From positions 1-64,000 of the forward strand of contig JBBAEU010000004.1 in the NCBI GenBank assembly GCA_041655765.1: a DNA stretch of 64,000 nt. Direction: 5' to 3'. Shown piece after piece: positions 9,749 to 18,424 of this stretch. The position numbers and the translations under genes were made by a program. The stretch's first letter is position 1, and each line of letters opens with the position of its first letter. Under the pieces are notes generated by a model. That model made no database searches and had not been told where the DNA came from. It was given only the letters and a program-made list of their open reading frames with translations. This DNA is from Brumimicrobium sp041655765. Its GTDB lineage: Bacteria > Bacteroidota > Bacteroidia > Flavobacteriales_D > Crocinitomicaceae.

Positions 9749-10834
9749 ATGAAAAGACTTGTTAAATATTCCTGGTTGTTTATTGGAATAGGAATACTTT
9801 CTTCTTGTTCAAATTATAAATATATGTCTGAAAATGATGTATATGTAACAGCACCTTCTATCATGGATATTGGTGGCGACGAATCAGATTTGACATCATT
9901 TAATGCATTTAGATCAAGAGAAAACAGTAATATTCAAAGTCAATTCATTGGAAATAATATGCGGGTAATGCCGTTTGGAATGGGAATGACATTATCAAAT
10001 CAACCAATGGCTTTTCATGGAATGGGTATGTATGATCCTTTTTATCGACCAGGTTTTTCAAACTTTGGGTATCATAATTTCTACAGCCCTTATTATAGTG
10101 ATTTTTATGGCTATAATACTTATGGAAGTTTTTACAATCCATATCATTATAACCCTTATTATTACAATCCGTATTATTATGGCTCTGGCTTTTATGGCGG
10201 AGGATATTATGGTGGAAATTCAGGAACAAACGTGAGTTCAAATAATTCAACTTTTTACGGGAAACGTTCAAGTTTATCTTCGTCATCTTCTCGTTCAAGT
10301 TCATATCCAAGTACTTTAGAGTCAACAGGAAAAACAGGAATGATTACTGCACCAACAACTACATCAAATGCAACTGTGAGAAGAGTAGAAAATTTGACAG
10401 AATCGACAGGACATGAATATGCAGGTGTACGTGGTAGAGGTGGAATTAATTCTGTTCAAACCGATCGTTCTCCAGTACAAAGAGGAAATCGAGCAACTTC
10501 ATCAAGTATAAATCGTACAACGACAACTTCAAGCGGTGTGGCTAAAACAAATACCAGAACCCAAATTTATACACCAAATAGTTCATTGCGAAGAAGCAAT
10601 AGCACATCTGTTAATCCTTCATCAAACACGAGAAGGCCAACTGTAAATAGTTCACCTTCTAACAGAAGAATAAATAACAACTTTGGTACTCCTTCACCAC
10701 CTAGAAATTCCATTAGCACTCCATCAATGAATAGAGGGAGAATGTCAAGTGGAAGTAGTATTTCAAAAGGAAGTAGTCGAGGAGGTTCACCTTCTAGAAG
10801 TGTAGGGACAAAAGGATCTTCAATGCGTAGATAA
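9749..10834 (+). CDS. Low-complexity Ser/Asn/Tyr-rich lipoprotein
   Basis: This is an unrecognised secreted lipoprotein of 361 residues from the ATG at 9749, chosen because MKRLVKYSWLFIGIGILSSC is a lipoprotein signal with lipobox LSSC; an upstream in-frame ATG at 9716 would add eleven unlikely residues. A Met/Gly segment is followed by a Tyr-rich stretch with repeated NPYYY/NPYHY units (about residues 115-155) and then a long Ser/Thr/Arg/Asn-rich tail that looks disordered. No enzymatic motif is visible. The next gene, 14 bases downstream, is a PorV-like porin, so the two are probably co-transcribed. A surface or cell-envelope role is only inferred. Confidence 0.8.
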   Translation: MKRLVKYSWLFIGIGILSSCSNYKYMSENDVYVTAPSIMDIGGDESDLTSFNAFRSRENSNIQSQFIGNNMRVMPFGMGMTLSNQPMAFHGMGMYDPFYRPGFSNFGYHNFYSPYYSDFYGYNTYGSFYNPYHYNPYYYNPYYYGSGFYGGGYYGGNSGTNVSSNNSTFYGKRSSLSSSSSRSSSYPSTLESTGKTGMITAPTTTSNATVRRVENLTESTGHEYAGVRGRGGINSVQTDRSPVQRGNRATSSSINRTTTTSSGVAKTNTRTQIYTPNSSLRRSNSTSVNPSSNTRRPTVNSSPSNRRINNNFGTPSPPRNSISTPSMNRGRMSSGSSISKGSSRGGSPSRSVGTKGSSMRR

Positions 10835-10848
10835 TAAAACAGAGTTAC

Positions 10849-12330
10849 ATGAAAGTTTTTTTTTACATTGCATTGTTTTTAGTGCAATTTCAAGGAATTT
10901 ATGCTCAAAATGAAGTGGATGTGTTAAGGTATAGCACAACAGATATTTTTGGGTCTGCACGATTTGAAGCAATGGCTGGGTCGTTTGGTGCATTGGGAGC
11001 AGACTTGAGTGCTATCCAAATCAGTCCAGCGAGTATGGGACGATTCTCTTCATCTACAGCAAGTTTAAGTTTTAATAACAGCATTCTTAGAAATGAAGGA
11101 ATATACAACGGTACAGAAGTATCTTCTGGTAGAAATAAATTTACATTAGGAAATATTGGTGTTGTATTTGCAAATGATATTAGCGAACGCACACGCGGTC
11201 GTTTGTATAATCAAATAACACTTGCATACACAAGGTTAAAGAATTTTGCCAACGAAAGGACTTACGAAGGTCAAAACTATTATTCACTATTGGATGTTTT
11301 GGCAAATGACGGCTATGGAGTTGACCCTGTATTTATTTATGATGAGCGACCATTTACGACGGGGTTAGCTTATGATATTTTAGGAGTAAATTATGACCCT
11401 ACCACAGGAGAATATTATTCGCTGTTAACAGCAGGAGACATGTATCATCATCGAAAAATACAAACAGATGGGGGAATGGGAGAGTTCCATTTAGGTTATT
11501 CTGAAAATTATATGAATGTACTTTATTATGGAATTAGTCTTGGAGTGAGAAATATTAAATATGAGGAAAACTATCATCACAATGAAAAAGTATTGGAGCC
11601 AGGTGCTCCAAGTTTAAGGTCTTTTGAATACTTATATGAACAGACTACAAAAGGTGTTGGGTTTAACCTTAAACTCGGGGTAATGTATTTACCAATCGAT
11701 CAATTTAGGGTTGGTTTAGCTTTTGAAACACCAACGGTTTTTAGGTTAACAGATAAATGGTCTGCCAACATGATAGGTGTTCATAATTATGGTGTTGAAG
11801 AAATTCACCCCGCATATATTCCTAGAGGAGAATATAAGTACCGATTGACGACTCCCATGAAATTAAGGGGTTCATTTGCTTACATTTTAGGTGCGCGAGG
11901 AGCAGTAAATGTCGATCTTGAAATGTCTCGTCTTTCTAGAGGAAAATTGAGAAGTCGAAACACTGGAGAATTCCTTGTTGCTGGTTATGACTTTGCGGTA
12001 GAGAATCAAGAAGTAAAAAATCAGTTTAGAACTATTTTGAACACAAGAATTGGTTTTGAATATATGATTTTTAATAACTTTTACGGAAGATTAGGATTAG
12101 GAATCTTACCACAGCCATATAAAAAAGGAGTTGGCAGCATAAACATTCCAAACATGACGTATGCTGGAGGAGTTGGCTGGGAAAACAGGTTTATATATCT
12201 GGATTTAAGTTATCGCTTACTTAAATTAAGTGAAGATTATTATGCTTTCGACCCATCTAAAATAGAAAACAGAACTATGTTTCACACAAACGTTCATAAT
12301 ATTGTCTTTACGTTCGGGGTGAAGTTTTAG
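10849..12330 (+). CDS. FadL/PorV-like outer-membrane porin (hemin-receptor-like)
   Basis: This is a 493-residue outer-membrane beta-barrel related to the FadL/OmpP1 group that Bacteroidota annotations often call hemin receptor. A signal peptide ends near GIYA, and the conserved start GSARFEAMAGSFGALGADLS followed by the SPASMG block is the family hallmark. Alternating aromatic strands run through to the C-terminal strand NIVFTFGVKF, as expected for BAM-dependent insertion. It sits 14 bases after the low-complexity lipoprotein. Its last 23 bases overlap the end of the convergent gene at 12308. The ligand cannot be read from the sequence; hydrophobic-compound uptake is the family expectation. 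Confidence 0.8.
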   Translation: MKVFFYIALFLVQFQGIYAQNEVDVLRYSTTDIFGSARFEAMAGSFGALGADLSAIQISPASMGRFSSSTASLSFNNSILRNEGIYNGTEVSSGRNKFTLGNIGVVFANDISERTRGRLYNQITLAYTRLKNFANERTYEGQNYYSLLDVLANDGYGVDPVFIYDERPFTTGLAYDILGVNYDPTTGEYYSLLTAGDMYHHRKIQTDGGMGEFHLGYSENYMNVLYYGISLGVRNIKYEENYHHNEKVLEPGAPSLRSFEYLYEQTTKGVGFNLKLGVMYLPIDQFRVGLAFETPTVFRLTDKWSANMIGVHNYGVEEIHPAYIPRGEYKYRLTTPMKLRGSFAYILGARGAVNVDLEMSRLSRGKLRSRNTGEFLVAGYDFAVENQEVKNQFRTILNTRIGFEYMIFNNFYGRLGLGILPQPYKKGVGSINIPNMTYAGGVGWENRFIYLDLSYRLLKLSEDYYAFDPSKIENRTMFHTNVHNIVFTFGVKF

Positions 12331-13894
12331 CTTTAGCTTTCTCTTCCTGCTTTTTTCTGTTTCTTTCAAGAATACTTTTCTTGGATAAATTTATGAACGA
12401 TTCACCCGTGATTTTTGACTCTATCCAAGCCACAATATTTAGGTAGTCAAGAATAGCTTGTTCTTCTTCATTTTCTAGCAACTTTTTAACTTCTGTTAGT
12501 GTTTTTTCATGAGTTTGAATTGCCGTAATGTGTGTCGCTTCTTTTGCTGACTTTTTTATTTGTTTGATAAATGTTTTTTCAATCTCATGGTCACGTTTGT
12601 CTTTCTTTATGTTTCGAAGGGCAGCATTTGAAGAATATTCAAGATAGTCATAATTTCCAAGTTCAAAGTGAATCATTAAATCTAAGATTCTAGCAGCAAT
12701 GTATATATCTCGTCTCAATTGATGTTTGTTATCATTGAGAATAAGGTTGATAAATCTCAAAGACTCTTTAAAATCGCGATGCGCAAAAAGGGTGTAGGCT
12801 CCTGCATAATAGAATTTCATTTTTTGTTCTTTGCTAGAACGTTCAATTAATAGTTTATTGTTTTCATAATTATCTTCTAAGGTTTTAAGCGCTTTATCAA
12901 AATTTCCTTGTCTAACATATAACGCCATTTGTTCTGTTAATAGGATGTTGTTGATACGTAATGTTAGATTTAAAGAATTAAATCCTTTTGTGTCTTTCAG
13001 CTTTTCTACTAAATTAATTTGTTTTTGAGCCTTGCCGAACTCTCTGTCTAAGCTATAACTTTGTATCAGATGAAATAGCGTCAATATATATCTTTGGGCT
13101 AAATCTTCTTTGATTTTTGGATTCTTGTCTAATTTTTGTTTTACTTTTTTGAATTTAATGTAACTTGTTTCATAATCTCGTTTTGTTGCAGCACAAAGTC
13201 CTTGAATATAGTAGCAAGTTGTTGATGCCCGAACAGATAAAGCAGTGTTTTCACCTTTGATTAATGGATGGTTTGCAATTTCATCAACCATTTCTCTTTG
13301 TTCTTCATTCTGAGTGAAGCCATCACTTCTAAAAATAGCATTTATTTTTGAATATAAGATTTGATATTCGGCAAGATTTCTCAATTTATCAATGACAAGT
13401 GATTCCTCTTCTACTATTTTATTTAAGTCAACATCAAAATCGCCTGATTCATACGATTCTTCAATCAATATTTTTTCCCAAGAGAGTAAGTCTGTAAGGT
13501 AATAAAATTCTTCATGTTCATGAGCGAAGTTTTTGGCCCTTTTGATGAACTTTTTAGCTTTAAAATATAAAGCTTTGTTGTAAAGAATCTCAATGTTTTT
13601 AATTTCCTGCTGAATAATACTTCCCGCAGAAGATTCACCATAAAATTGTCTTAAACTTTTTAAAATCAGTTTATATAAATGATTTTTTTCAGAAGGAAGG
13701 TGTTTTATAAAAGTCTCATTTTTAAAGAATTTTTTCAATTCAGCTTCATCGTATTCTTTTTGCTTCTCAATGAAATCAAATAGTTTAAAGTAATTTTTTC
13801 TGCCTGATTGTATAGAGGAAGTCAACTTAAAAAAACGTTTTTCAGATTTTGTAAGTGACTTTATTAATTCAAACAATTCCGTACTTGGTTTCAT
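12308..13894 (-). CDS. Large helical (TPR-like) protein of unknown function
   Basis: I recognise this 528-residue protein only as a Bacteroidota-type helical-repeat protein. It begins MKPSTELFELIKSLTKSEKR without a signal peptide or membrane helix, so it should be cytoplasmic. The whole length is alpha-helical, rich in Lys, Glu and Phe, with helix pairs resembling tetratricopeptide repeats between about residues 90 and 430 (for example the YFKAKKFIKRAKNFA and FDKALKTLEDNY segments), and a Lys/Glu-rich tail. Its end overlaps the convergent porin gene by 23 bases. A scaffold or regulatory role is possible but unproven. Confidence 0.75.
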   Translation of the reverse strand: MKPSTELFELIKSLTKSEKRFFKLTSSIQSGRKNYFKLFDFIEKQKEYDEAELKKFFKNETFIKHLPSEKNHLYKLILKSLRQFYGESSAGSIIQQEIKNIEILYNKALYFKAKKFIKRAKNFAHEHEEFYYLTDLLSWEKILIEESYESGDFDVDLNKIVEEESLVIDKLRNLAEYQILYSKINAIFRSDGFTQNEEQREMVDEIANHPLIKGENTALSVRASTTCYYIQGLCAATKRDYETSYIKFKKVKQKLDKNPKIKEDLAQRYILTLFHLIQSYSLDREFGKAQKQINLVEKLKDTKGFNSLNLTLRINNILLTEQMALYVRQGNFDKALKTLEDNYENNKLLIERSSKEQKMKFYYAGAYTLFAHRDFKESLRFINLILNDNKHQLRRDIYIAARILDLMIHFELGNYDYLEYSSNAALRNIKKDKRDHEIEKTFIKQIKKSAKEATHITAIQTHEKTLTEVKKLLENEEEQAILDYLNIVAWIESKITGESFINLSKKSILERNRKKQEEKAKAKTSPRT

Positions 13895-13962
13895 GCTGAT
13901 AATATCATAAAGACTAATATGGCTACTAATAAAGTTACTATATTTTTTTAGAAGTAAAAAAT

Positions 13963-14178
13963 TTATAATACTATTATTTCGAATTCATCATTAATTTTGA
14001 TGATTTCTCCCCTTCTAATTTTTGCTCTTTTTCTTGTTTCACTCTTTCCTTCTCTGACAACCAATCCTTCCTCTACAATCATTTTTGCATGACCGCCAGT
14101 TTGTGCAATACTTGTCGCTTTTAATAGCTGAATAAGTTCAATGTATTCACCTTGTAATTTGAATTTGATTGATATCAC
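13963..14178 (-). CDS. S4-domain RNA-binding protein (YbcJ/RqcP-like)
   Basis: This 71-residue protein is almost entirely one S4-type RNA-binding fold of the YbcJ/YaaA class. The pattern IELIQLLKATSIAQTGGHAK then VEEGLVVREG and KRAKIRRGEII matches the family: a helix-turn-helix-like pair followed by a Gly-bounded beta turn. Proteins of this type bind structured RNA, probably on the ribosome. It is preceded on the same strand by a POT transporter gene, but a terminator at 14196-14233 lies between them, so separate expression is likely. It is followed by the TPR-like gene 68 bases on. Confidence 0.85.
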   Translation of the reverse strand: MISIKFKLQGEYIELIQLLKATSIAQTGGHAKMIVEEGLVVREGKSETRKRAKIRRGEIIKINDEFEIIVL

Positions 14179-14195
14179 TTGGGTTCAGATAAGCA

Positions 14196-14233
14196 AAAAT
14201 TCTCAATCAAACATTAGTTAAATTGAGAATTTT
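14196..14233 (-). terminator. Terminator after the first POT transporter gene
   Basis: AAAATTCTCAAT (14196-14207) and ATTGAGAATTTT (14222-14233) form a perfect 12-base inverted repeat around a 14-base loop, just past the stop codon of the minus-strand transporter. On the minus strand the stem ends in a run of five T. Confidence 0.8.
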
Positions 14234-14241
14234 CTAATTTT

Positions 14242-16431
14242 TTACTTAACTCCGTGCATCAGCTTATTAATTGGCCTATTTAATAGGATTACAATTACGC
14301 CTGCGATAGCTGGTATAATTGCGAATAGCCAAAAGAAACTAGAAAGGCTAAAATCAGGGTCAGATTGTGCTTTATCAACCATTCCTCCGAGTGATGCAGC
14401 AATTTTATTTCCAATTGCAATAGCCAAATACCACATTCCAAACATGAGTGCAATCATTCTTCCAGGAACGAGTTTACTCACATAAGAAGAGCCAACTGGA
14501 GATAAGAATAACTCACCCAAAGTGTGGAAGAGGTAGGCTATGATTAACCAGACCATACCCACCTTGATTGCACCAGCAGGTGCTCCGGGGGTAATTGCAC
14601 TGGCTCCAATTGCCAACACAACAAATCCAATTGCCATTACAATGAGTCCGAAACCATATTTATAAGCTGCTGGGATGTTGTACTTACTATCCCACCATTT
14701 AGAGAAGAAAGATGCAAAAGCAATGATAAAGAAAGAGTTTAGAATACTAAACCACGATGCTGTTATCTCTACTTCATTCGACTTTTCCTTTGTAACGGTT
14801 ACAGGTACAATGTTTGAAGGCACTCCTGCTGTTAAATAGTCTTCAGTTAACTGTTTTGTCTGATTTGCCGTTAGATATACGTATTTACCCAACTCAAAAT
14901 GAACTGCAACAGCATCACCTATCTGAATGTTTTCATTTGTTGCAAAATCTAGTGTTTGCTCAACAATTTCCGAACCCTCTGTTGCAGGATTGGCTTCTGT
15001 AATAGGAATGTATTCTTGTATTACCTTCCCATCATTATTTGTAGATTCAACCAAAATTGCTTGATAAGATCCATCATAAGATTTTGTATTGAAATCCCGA
15101 TTTAACATCCAACCAACCAATCCCCACATTAATGCAAAACATATAATGAGAACAATATTACTGCCAGGTATTTTCTTAAATGACCTTCTGTATAAAAGAA
15201 CGAGTACCCAAGTAATAATCAATAGAGGAATTACAGTTAATAGTGTATTTACAACATTAAATATTATGGCAGCATTCCCCGTCATGACCCTTTCTGTATA
15301 ATCCCTTGCGAAAATTACCATAGAAGTTGCTGCTTGTTCAAAAGGAATAAAGAATAAAACGGTAAAGAATGCGAAAATAATTACTGCAATCATTCTGTCA
15401 CGAACGATTTTACTGTAACGAGATATCCTGCTAACTATGAGAACAATAAACAGAATAAGTCCAATCAGTAAGATTACGAGAGGACCTGACATTGATTCAA
15501 AGATAAACTGTTTTGGTAGTAAATTTATTTCATTTCCCTTAGTGGCTGATATTTTAGACACAGGGTCATCAATAAGATAGAGTAATCCAATAACAGAAGT
15601 AACAACAATTAATATTTTGTCGAGCAAGGTATAACGGTTGTTTTTATCGGCCTCCTTTTGAGAAGGAGTAGCGTGATGTACTATTGTTTCTCCCGTTTTA
15701 GTTGTTTCAGTTTCACTTTCAACATCTTCACCGAATCTTTTGATACCAAGTCTTTTTAATTTTCTAGGAGATTCGCCAATGTGTCCAAATAGCGGTTTAG
15801 CAAGTAAAAACTGTAGCGTTCCGAATAACATGAATATCCCTGCTAATCCGAATCCCCATGACCAACCGATTTTTTCAGCTAAATATCCACAAAGCATCAT
15901 TCCAAAGAAAGCACCAGAGTTTACACCCATATAAAATAAGGTATAAGCAGAGTCTTTCTTTTCAGGAAGATATACATACATTTCAGAAATAATAGACGTA
16001 ATATTAGGTTTGAAAAATCCTGTTCCAATCACCAATAGTGCAAGGCCTAGATATAAAGACATCTCAGTTTCAACTGCCATTGAAGCATGACCGAGTGTCA
16101 TGATTATACAACCAATTAAAACAGCCCATCTATATCCGGTTATTTTATCGGCAATGATTCCTCCTGCGATAGGAGTTAGATATAAAAGTCCTGCATACGT
16201 ACCAAATAAAGCACCTGCATTTGTTGAAGACCATTCCCAACCGGGATTACTACCAATAGCAGCAATGGTTAAGAAATTTATAAGAAGTACCCGCATTCCG
16301 TAGAATGAGAATCGCTCCCACATCTCTGTAAAGAAAAGAACAAATAATCCTGCTGGGTGACCAAATACTTTTACTTCAAAAAAACTTTTGTGGTCGTCAT
16401 CTAATTGTGATAAATCTATTTCTTCCGCCAT
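14242..16431 (-). CDS. POT/PTR2-family peptide transporter with large extracytoplasmic insert
   Basis: This is a proton-coupled oligopeptide transporter (POT, MFS superfamily) of the inner membrane. The family motifs are clear: the proton-coupling FTEMWERFSFYGMR (ExxERFxYY type) in helix 1 and GFFKPNITSII (PTR2 signature) in helix 4-5. The 729-residue product is longer than the usual 450-600 because of an insert at about residues 445-558, predicted to lie outside the cytoplasm and rich in Thr, Glu and Asn, plus a hydrophilic central loop near 225-265. A second POT gene lies 57 bases upstream on the same strand, so they form a tandem, diverged pair. Di- or tripeptide uptake is the inferred role. 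Confidence 0.9.
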   Translation of the reverse strand: MAEEIDLSQLDDDHKSFFEVKVFGHPAGLFVLFFTEMWERFSFYGMRVLLINFLTIAAIGSNPGWEWSSTNAGALFGTYAGLLYLTPIAGGIIADKITGYRWAVLIGCIIMTLGHASMAVETEMSLYLGLALLVIGTGFFKPNITSIISEMYVYLPEKKDSAYTLFYMGVNSGAFFGMMLCGYLAEKIGWSWGFGLAGIFMLFGTLQFLLAKPLFGHIGESPRKLKRLGIKRFGEDVESETETTKTGETIVHHATPSQKEADKNNRYTLLDKILIVVTSVIGLLYLIDDPVSKISATKGNEINLLPKQFIFESMSGPLVILLIGLILFIVLIVSRISRYSKIVRDRMIAVIIFAFFTVLFFIPFEQAATSMVIFARDYTERVMTGNAAIIFNVVNTLLTVIPLLIITWVLVLLYRRSFKKIPGSNIVLIICFALMWGLVGWMLNRDFNTKSYDGSYQAILVESTNNDGKVIQEYIPITEANPATEGSEIVEQTLDFATNENIQIGDAVAVHFELGKYVYLTANQTKQLTEDYLTAGVPSNIVPVTVTKEKSNEVEITASWFSILNSFFIIAFASFFSKWWDSKYNIPAAYKYGFGLIVMAIGFVVLAIGASAITPGAPAGAIKVGMVWLIIAYLFHTLGELFLSPVGSSYVSKLVPGRMIALMFGMWYLAIAIGNKIAASLGGMVDKAQSDPDFSLSSFFWLFAIIPAIAGVIVILLNRPINKLMHGVK

Positions 16432-16488
16432 AATGATTGTTATCTAAAAAACTTAATTCTGATTTTTTTTTATTCTTTGTTACTATTA

Positions 16489-18294
16489 TTATAAGTCTTC
16501 TGACTCATTTTTTTCACTTTCTAACTCAACATCCTCTGCACCGTGTGTTAAAGCTTTCAATTTATTCAAGAATAACATGAGGAGTAAACCAAAAGCTACT
16601 GTAAAGAGTACAAGTCCTAAAAAGGTTTTCTTTTCTTGTACATTTTGTTGCTCTTCAACGACAAATGAAGCGTAATAATCTTTCCCATCTCCAAGATTTG
16701 CTTCGATGGCTCTTGCATCAGCATCTTTTTCAAAAAGAATTCGTGCGTGATGTGGATTTTCAGCTGTAACCTCATTTTCATTTAAATAGGCTAACAATCC
16801 ATCATGTTCATTACTAGGTAAATTAAAAAAGTCGGTTATATCCACATGTGTACCAAAATCTTCAAAAACGATGTTGTTGTCAACAATAAACATTTTTGAT
16901 TTTATTTCGAAAGCTCTATCATGATTGATAGGATAATCTGAAATGGTTATTTTATTATTGTTTTCATCAGTTGTTGGAATATCTATCATTTCCATAAAAG
17001 GAATCAGTTTGTCAGCACCTGCGGAAACTTCAGCAGTATAAGGCTGAAGTTGTGAAACCTCTCCAATATTTCCTGCCAATTTATTACCAAAACCTGATGC
17101 AGCAAAATACAGTCCCATCATTATCGATGCATACTTCAAAGGTGCAAGTTTTGTAATAAAAGATAATGCAACTGGTGATGCAGATAATTCTCCGAGTGTA
17201 TGGAATAAATAAGCCAAAAGTATCCATATCATTGCCGCTTTACCGAAAGCCTCTGAACCAGCCTCTCTAGCCGCAAAATACATGAAGATAAAACCAAGTC
17301 CCATAATGATTGTTCCAATGGCCATTTTGAAAATTGACGATGCTTCGTAGCCTTTCTTCTTCCACCAAACCCAAAAACCACCAACGAGGGTACCAAATAT
17401 AATAATGTAAAAGGCATTCAATCCTTGGAACACTGCGGCAGGAATTTCTTCTAAGAAACTCAATCCTATATATCGGTCAATCTTTAAATCAGTGTAGAGA
17501 TTCATCAGACCACCTGCTTGTTCAAATGCTCCCCAAAAAACAATAATGATAAGGAATGAGATAAGTAAAACAATTACACGGTCTTTTTCAACTTTTGTCA
17601 GAGGACGTTTAATCGCAGCTTTTTCTTCTTCACTTACTTTATCTCCTCCAGAGAATTCTCCAACGCCTACAAGGTGTTTTTGACCTGCAATAAATACAAT
17701 TTGTCCGATTAACATCCCGATTCCAGCAAGTCCGAAACCATAGTGCCACCCATAATAATGAGCAACCAAACCAACAGAAATACTAGCCATTAATGCGCCA
17801 ATATTAATTCCTATATAGAAAATTGTAAATCCACTATCTCTTCTGATGTCACCTTTTTTATAAAGTCCACCAACCATCGTAGAAATATTAGGTTTTAATC
17901 CTCCAACTCCTAAAATAATAAGAATCAATCCTGTGAAAAATGCCCAATCTTGAGGTACGGCAAGAACACCATGTCCAAGTACCAATAAGAATCCACCAAT
18001 CATTACTGTTTTTTTCTGCCCAAAAAACTTATCGGCGATCCATCCACCAGGAATTGAGGCTACATAGACAAGCATTGTGTACCATCCATAAAGCCAAATT
18101 GCATCTTTAGCGTTCCAACCCAAACCAGGGTCGGGTGCGGTTGTGGATGTGGCAATGTATAAGGTAAGAATACCACGCATTCCATAGTAGGAGAAGCGTT
18201 CCCACATTTCTGTGAAAAACAATACAAATAACCCTGTTGGGTGTCCAAAAATCTCTTTTCTTTGTATAGTTTGGCTACTAGTTTGTGAACTCAT
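16489..18294 (-). CDS. POT/PTR2-family peptide transporter
   Basis: This is a second proton-dependent oligopeptide transporter, 601 residues, adjacent to and upstream of the gene at 14242. The helix-1 motif FTEMWERFSYYGMRGIL matches ExxERFxYY exactly, and GLKPNISTMVGGLY is the PTR2 signature. A hydrophilic insert of about 130 residues (roughly 430-560) precedes the last membrane helix and should face the periplasm; it shows no similarity in sequence to the insert of the neighbouring transporter. The tail is acidic. The two genes probably arose by duplication and may serve different peptides. Peptide specificity cannot be read from the sequence. Confidence 0.9.
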   Translation of the reverse strand: MSSQTSSQTIQRKEIFGHPTGLFVLFFTEMWERFSYYGMRGILTLYIATSTTAPDPGLGWNAKDAIWLYGWYTMLVYVASIPGGWIADKFFGQKKTVMIGGFLLVLGHGVLAVPQDWAFFTGLILIILGVGGLKPNISTMVGGLYKKGDIRRDSGFTIFYIGINIGALMASISVGLVAHYYGWHYGFGLAGIGMLIGQIVFIAGQKHLVGVGEFSGGDKVSEEEKAAIKRPLTKVEKDRVIVLLISFLIIIVFWGAFEQAGGLMNLYTDLKIDRYIGLSFLEEIPAAVFQGLNAFYIIIFGTLVGGFWVWWKKKGYEASSIFKMAIGTIIMGLGFIFMYFAAREAGSEAFGKAAMIWILLAYLFHTLGELSASPVALSFITKLAPLKYASIMMGLYFAASGFGNKLAGNIGEVSQLQPYTAEVSAGADKLIPFMEMIDIPTTDENNNKITISDYPINHDRAFEIKSKMFIVDNNIVFEDFGTHVDITDFFNLPSNEHDGLLAYLNENEVTAENPHHARILFEKDADARAIEANLGDGKDYYASFVVEEQQNVQEKKTFLGLVLFTVAFGLLLMLFLNKLKALTHGAEDVELESEKNESEDL

Positions 18295-18424
18295 TGGTTT
18301 ATAGTTTTTTATTTTGAGGTTGTGAAAATAACAATTAAAAAGAAATTAATCACTAAATATCACAAATGTTTAACAATTTAGTCAAATAAACTTTTAATTT
18401 TATCACTTTTAAATTATTGAAAAG

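Noticed and set aside
9945..10325. 126-codon antisense frame opposite the low-complexity lipoprotein
   Set aside because: Its His/Asn/Tyr-rich composition reflects the Tyr/Asn codons on the sense strand; no start context or homologous block is seen.
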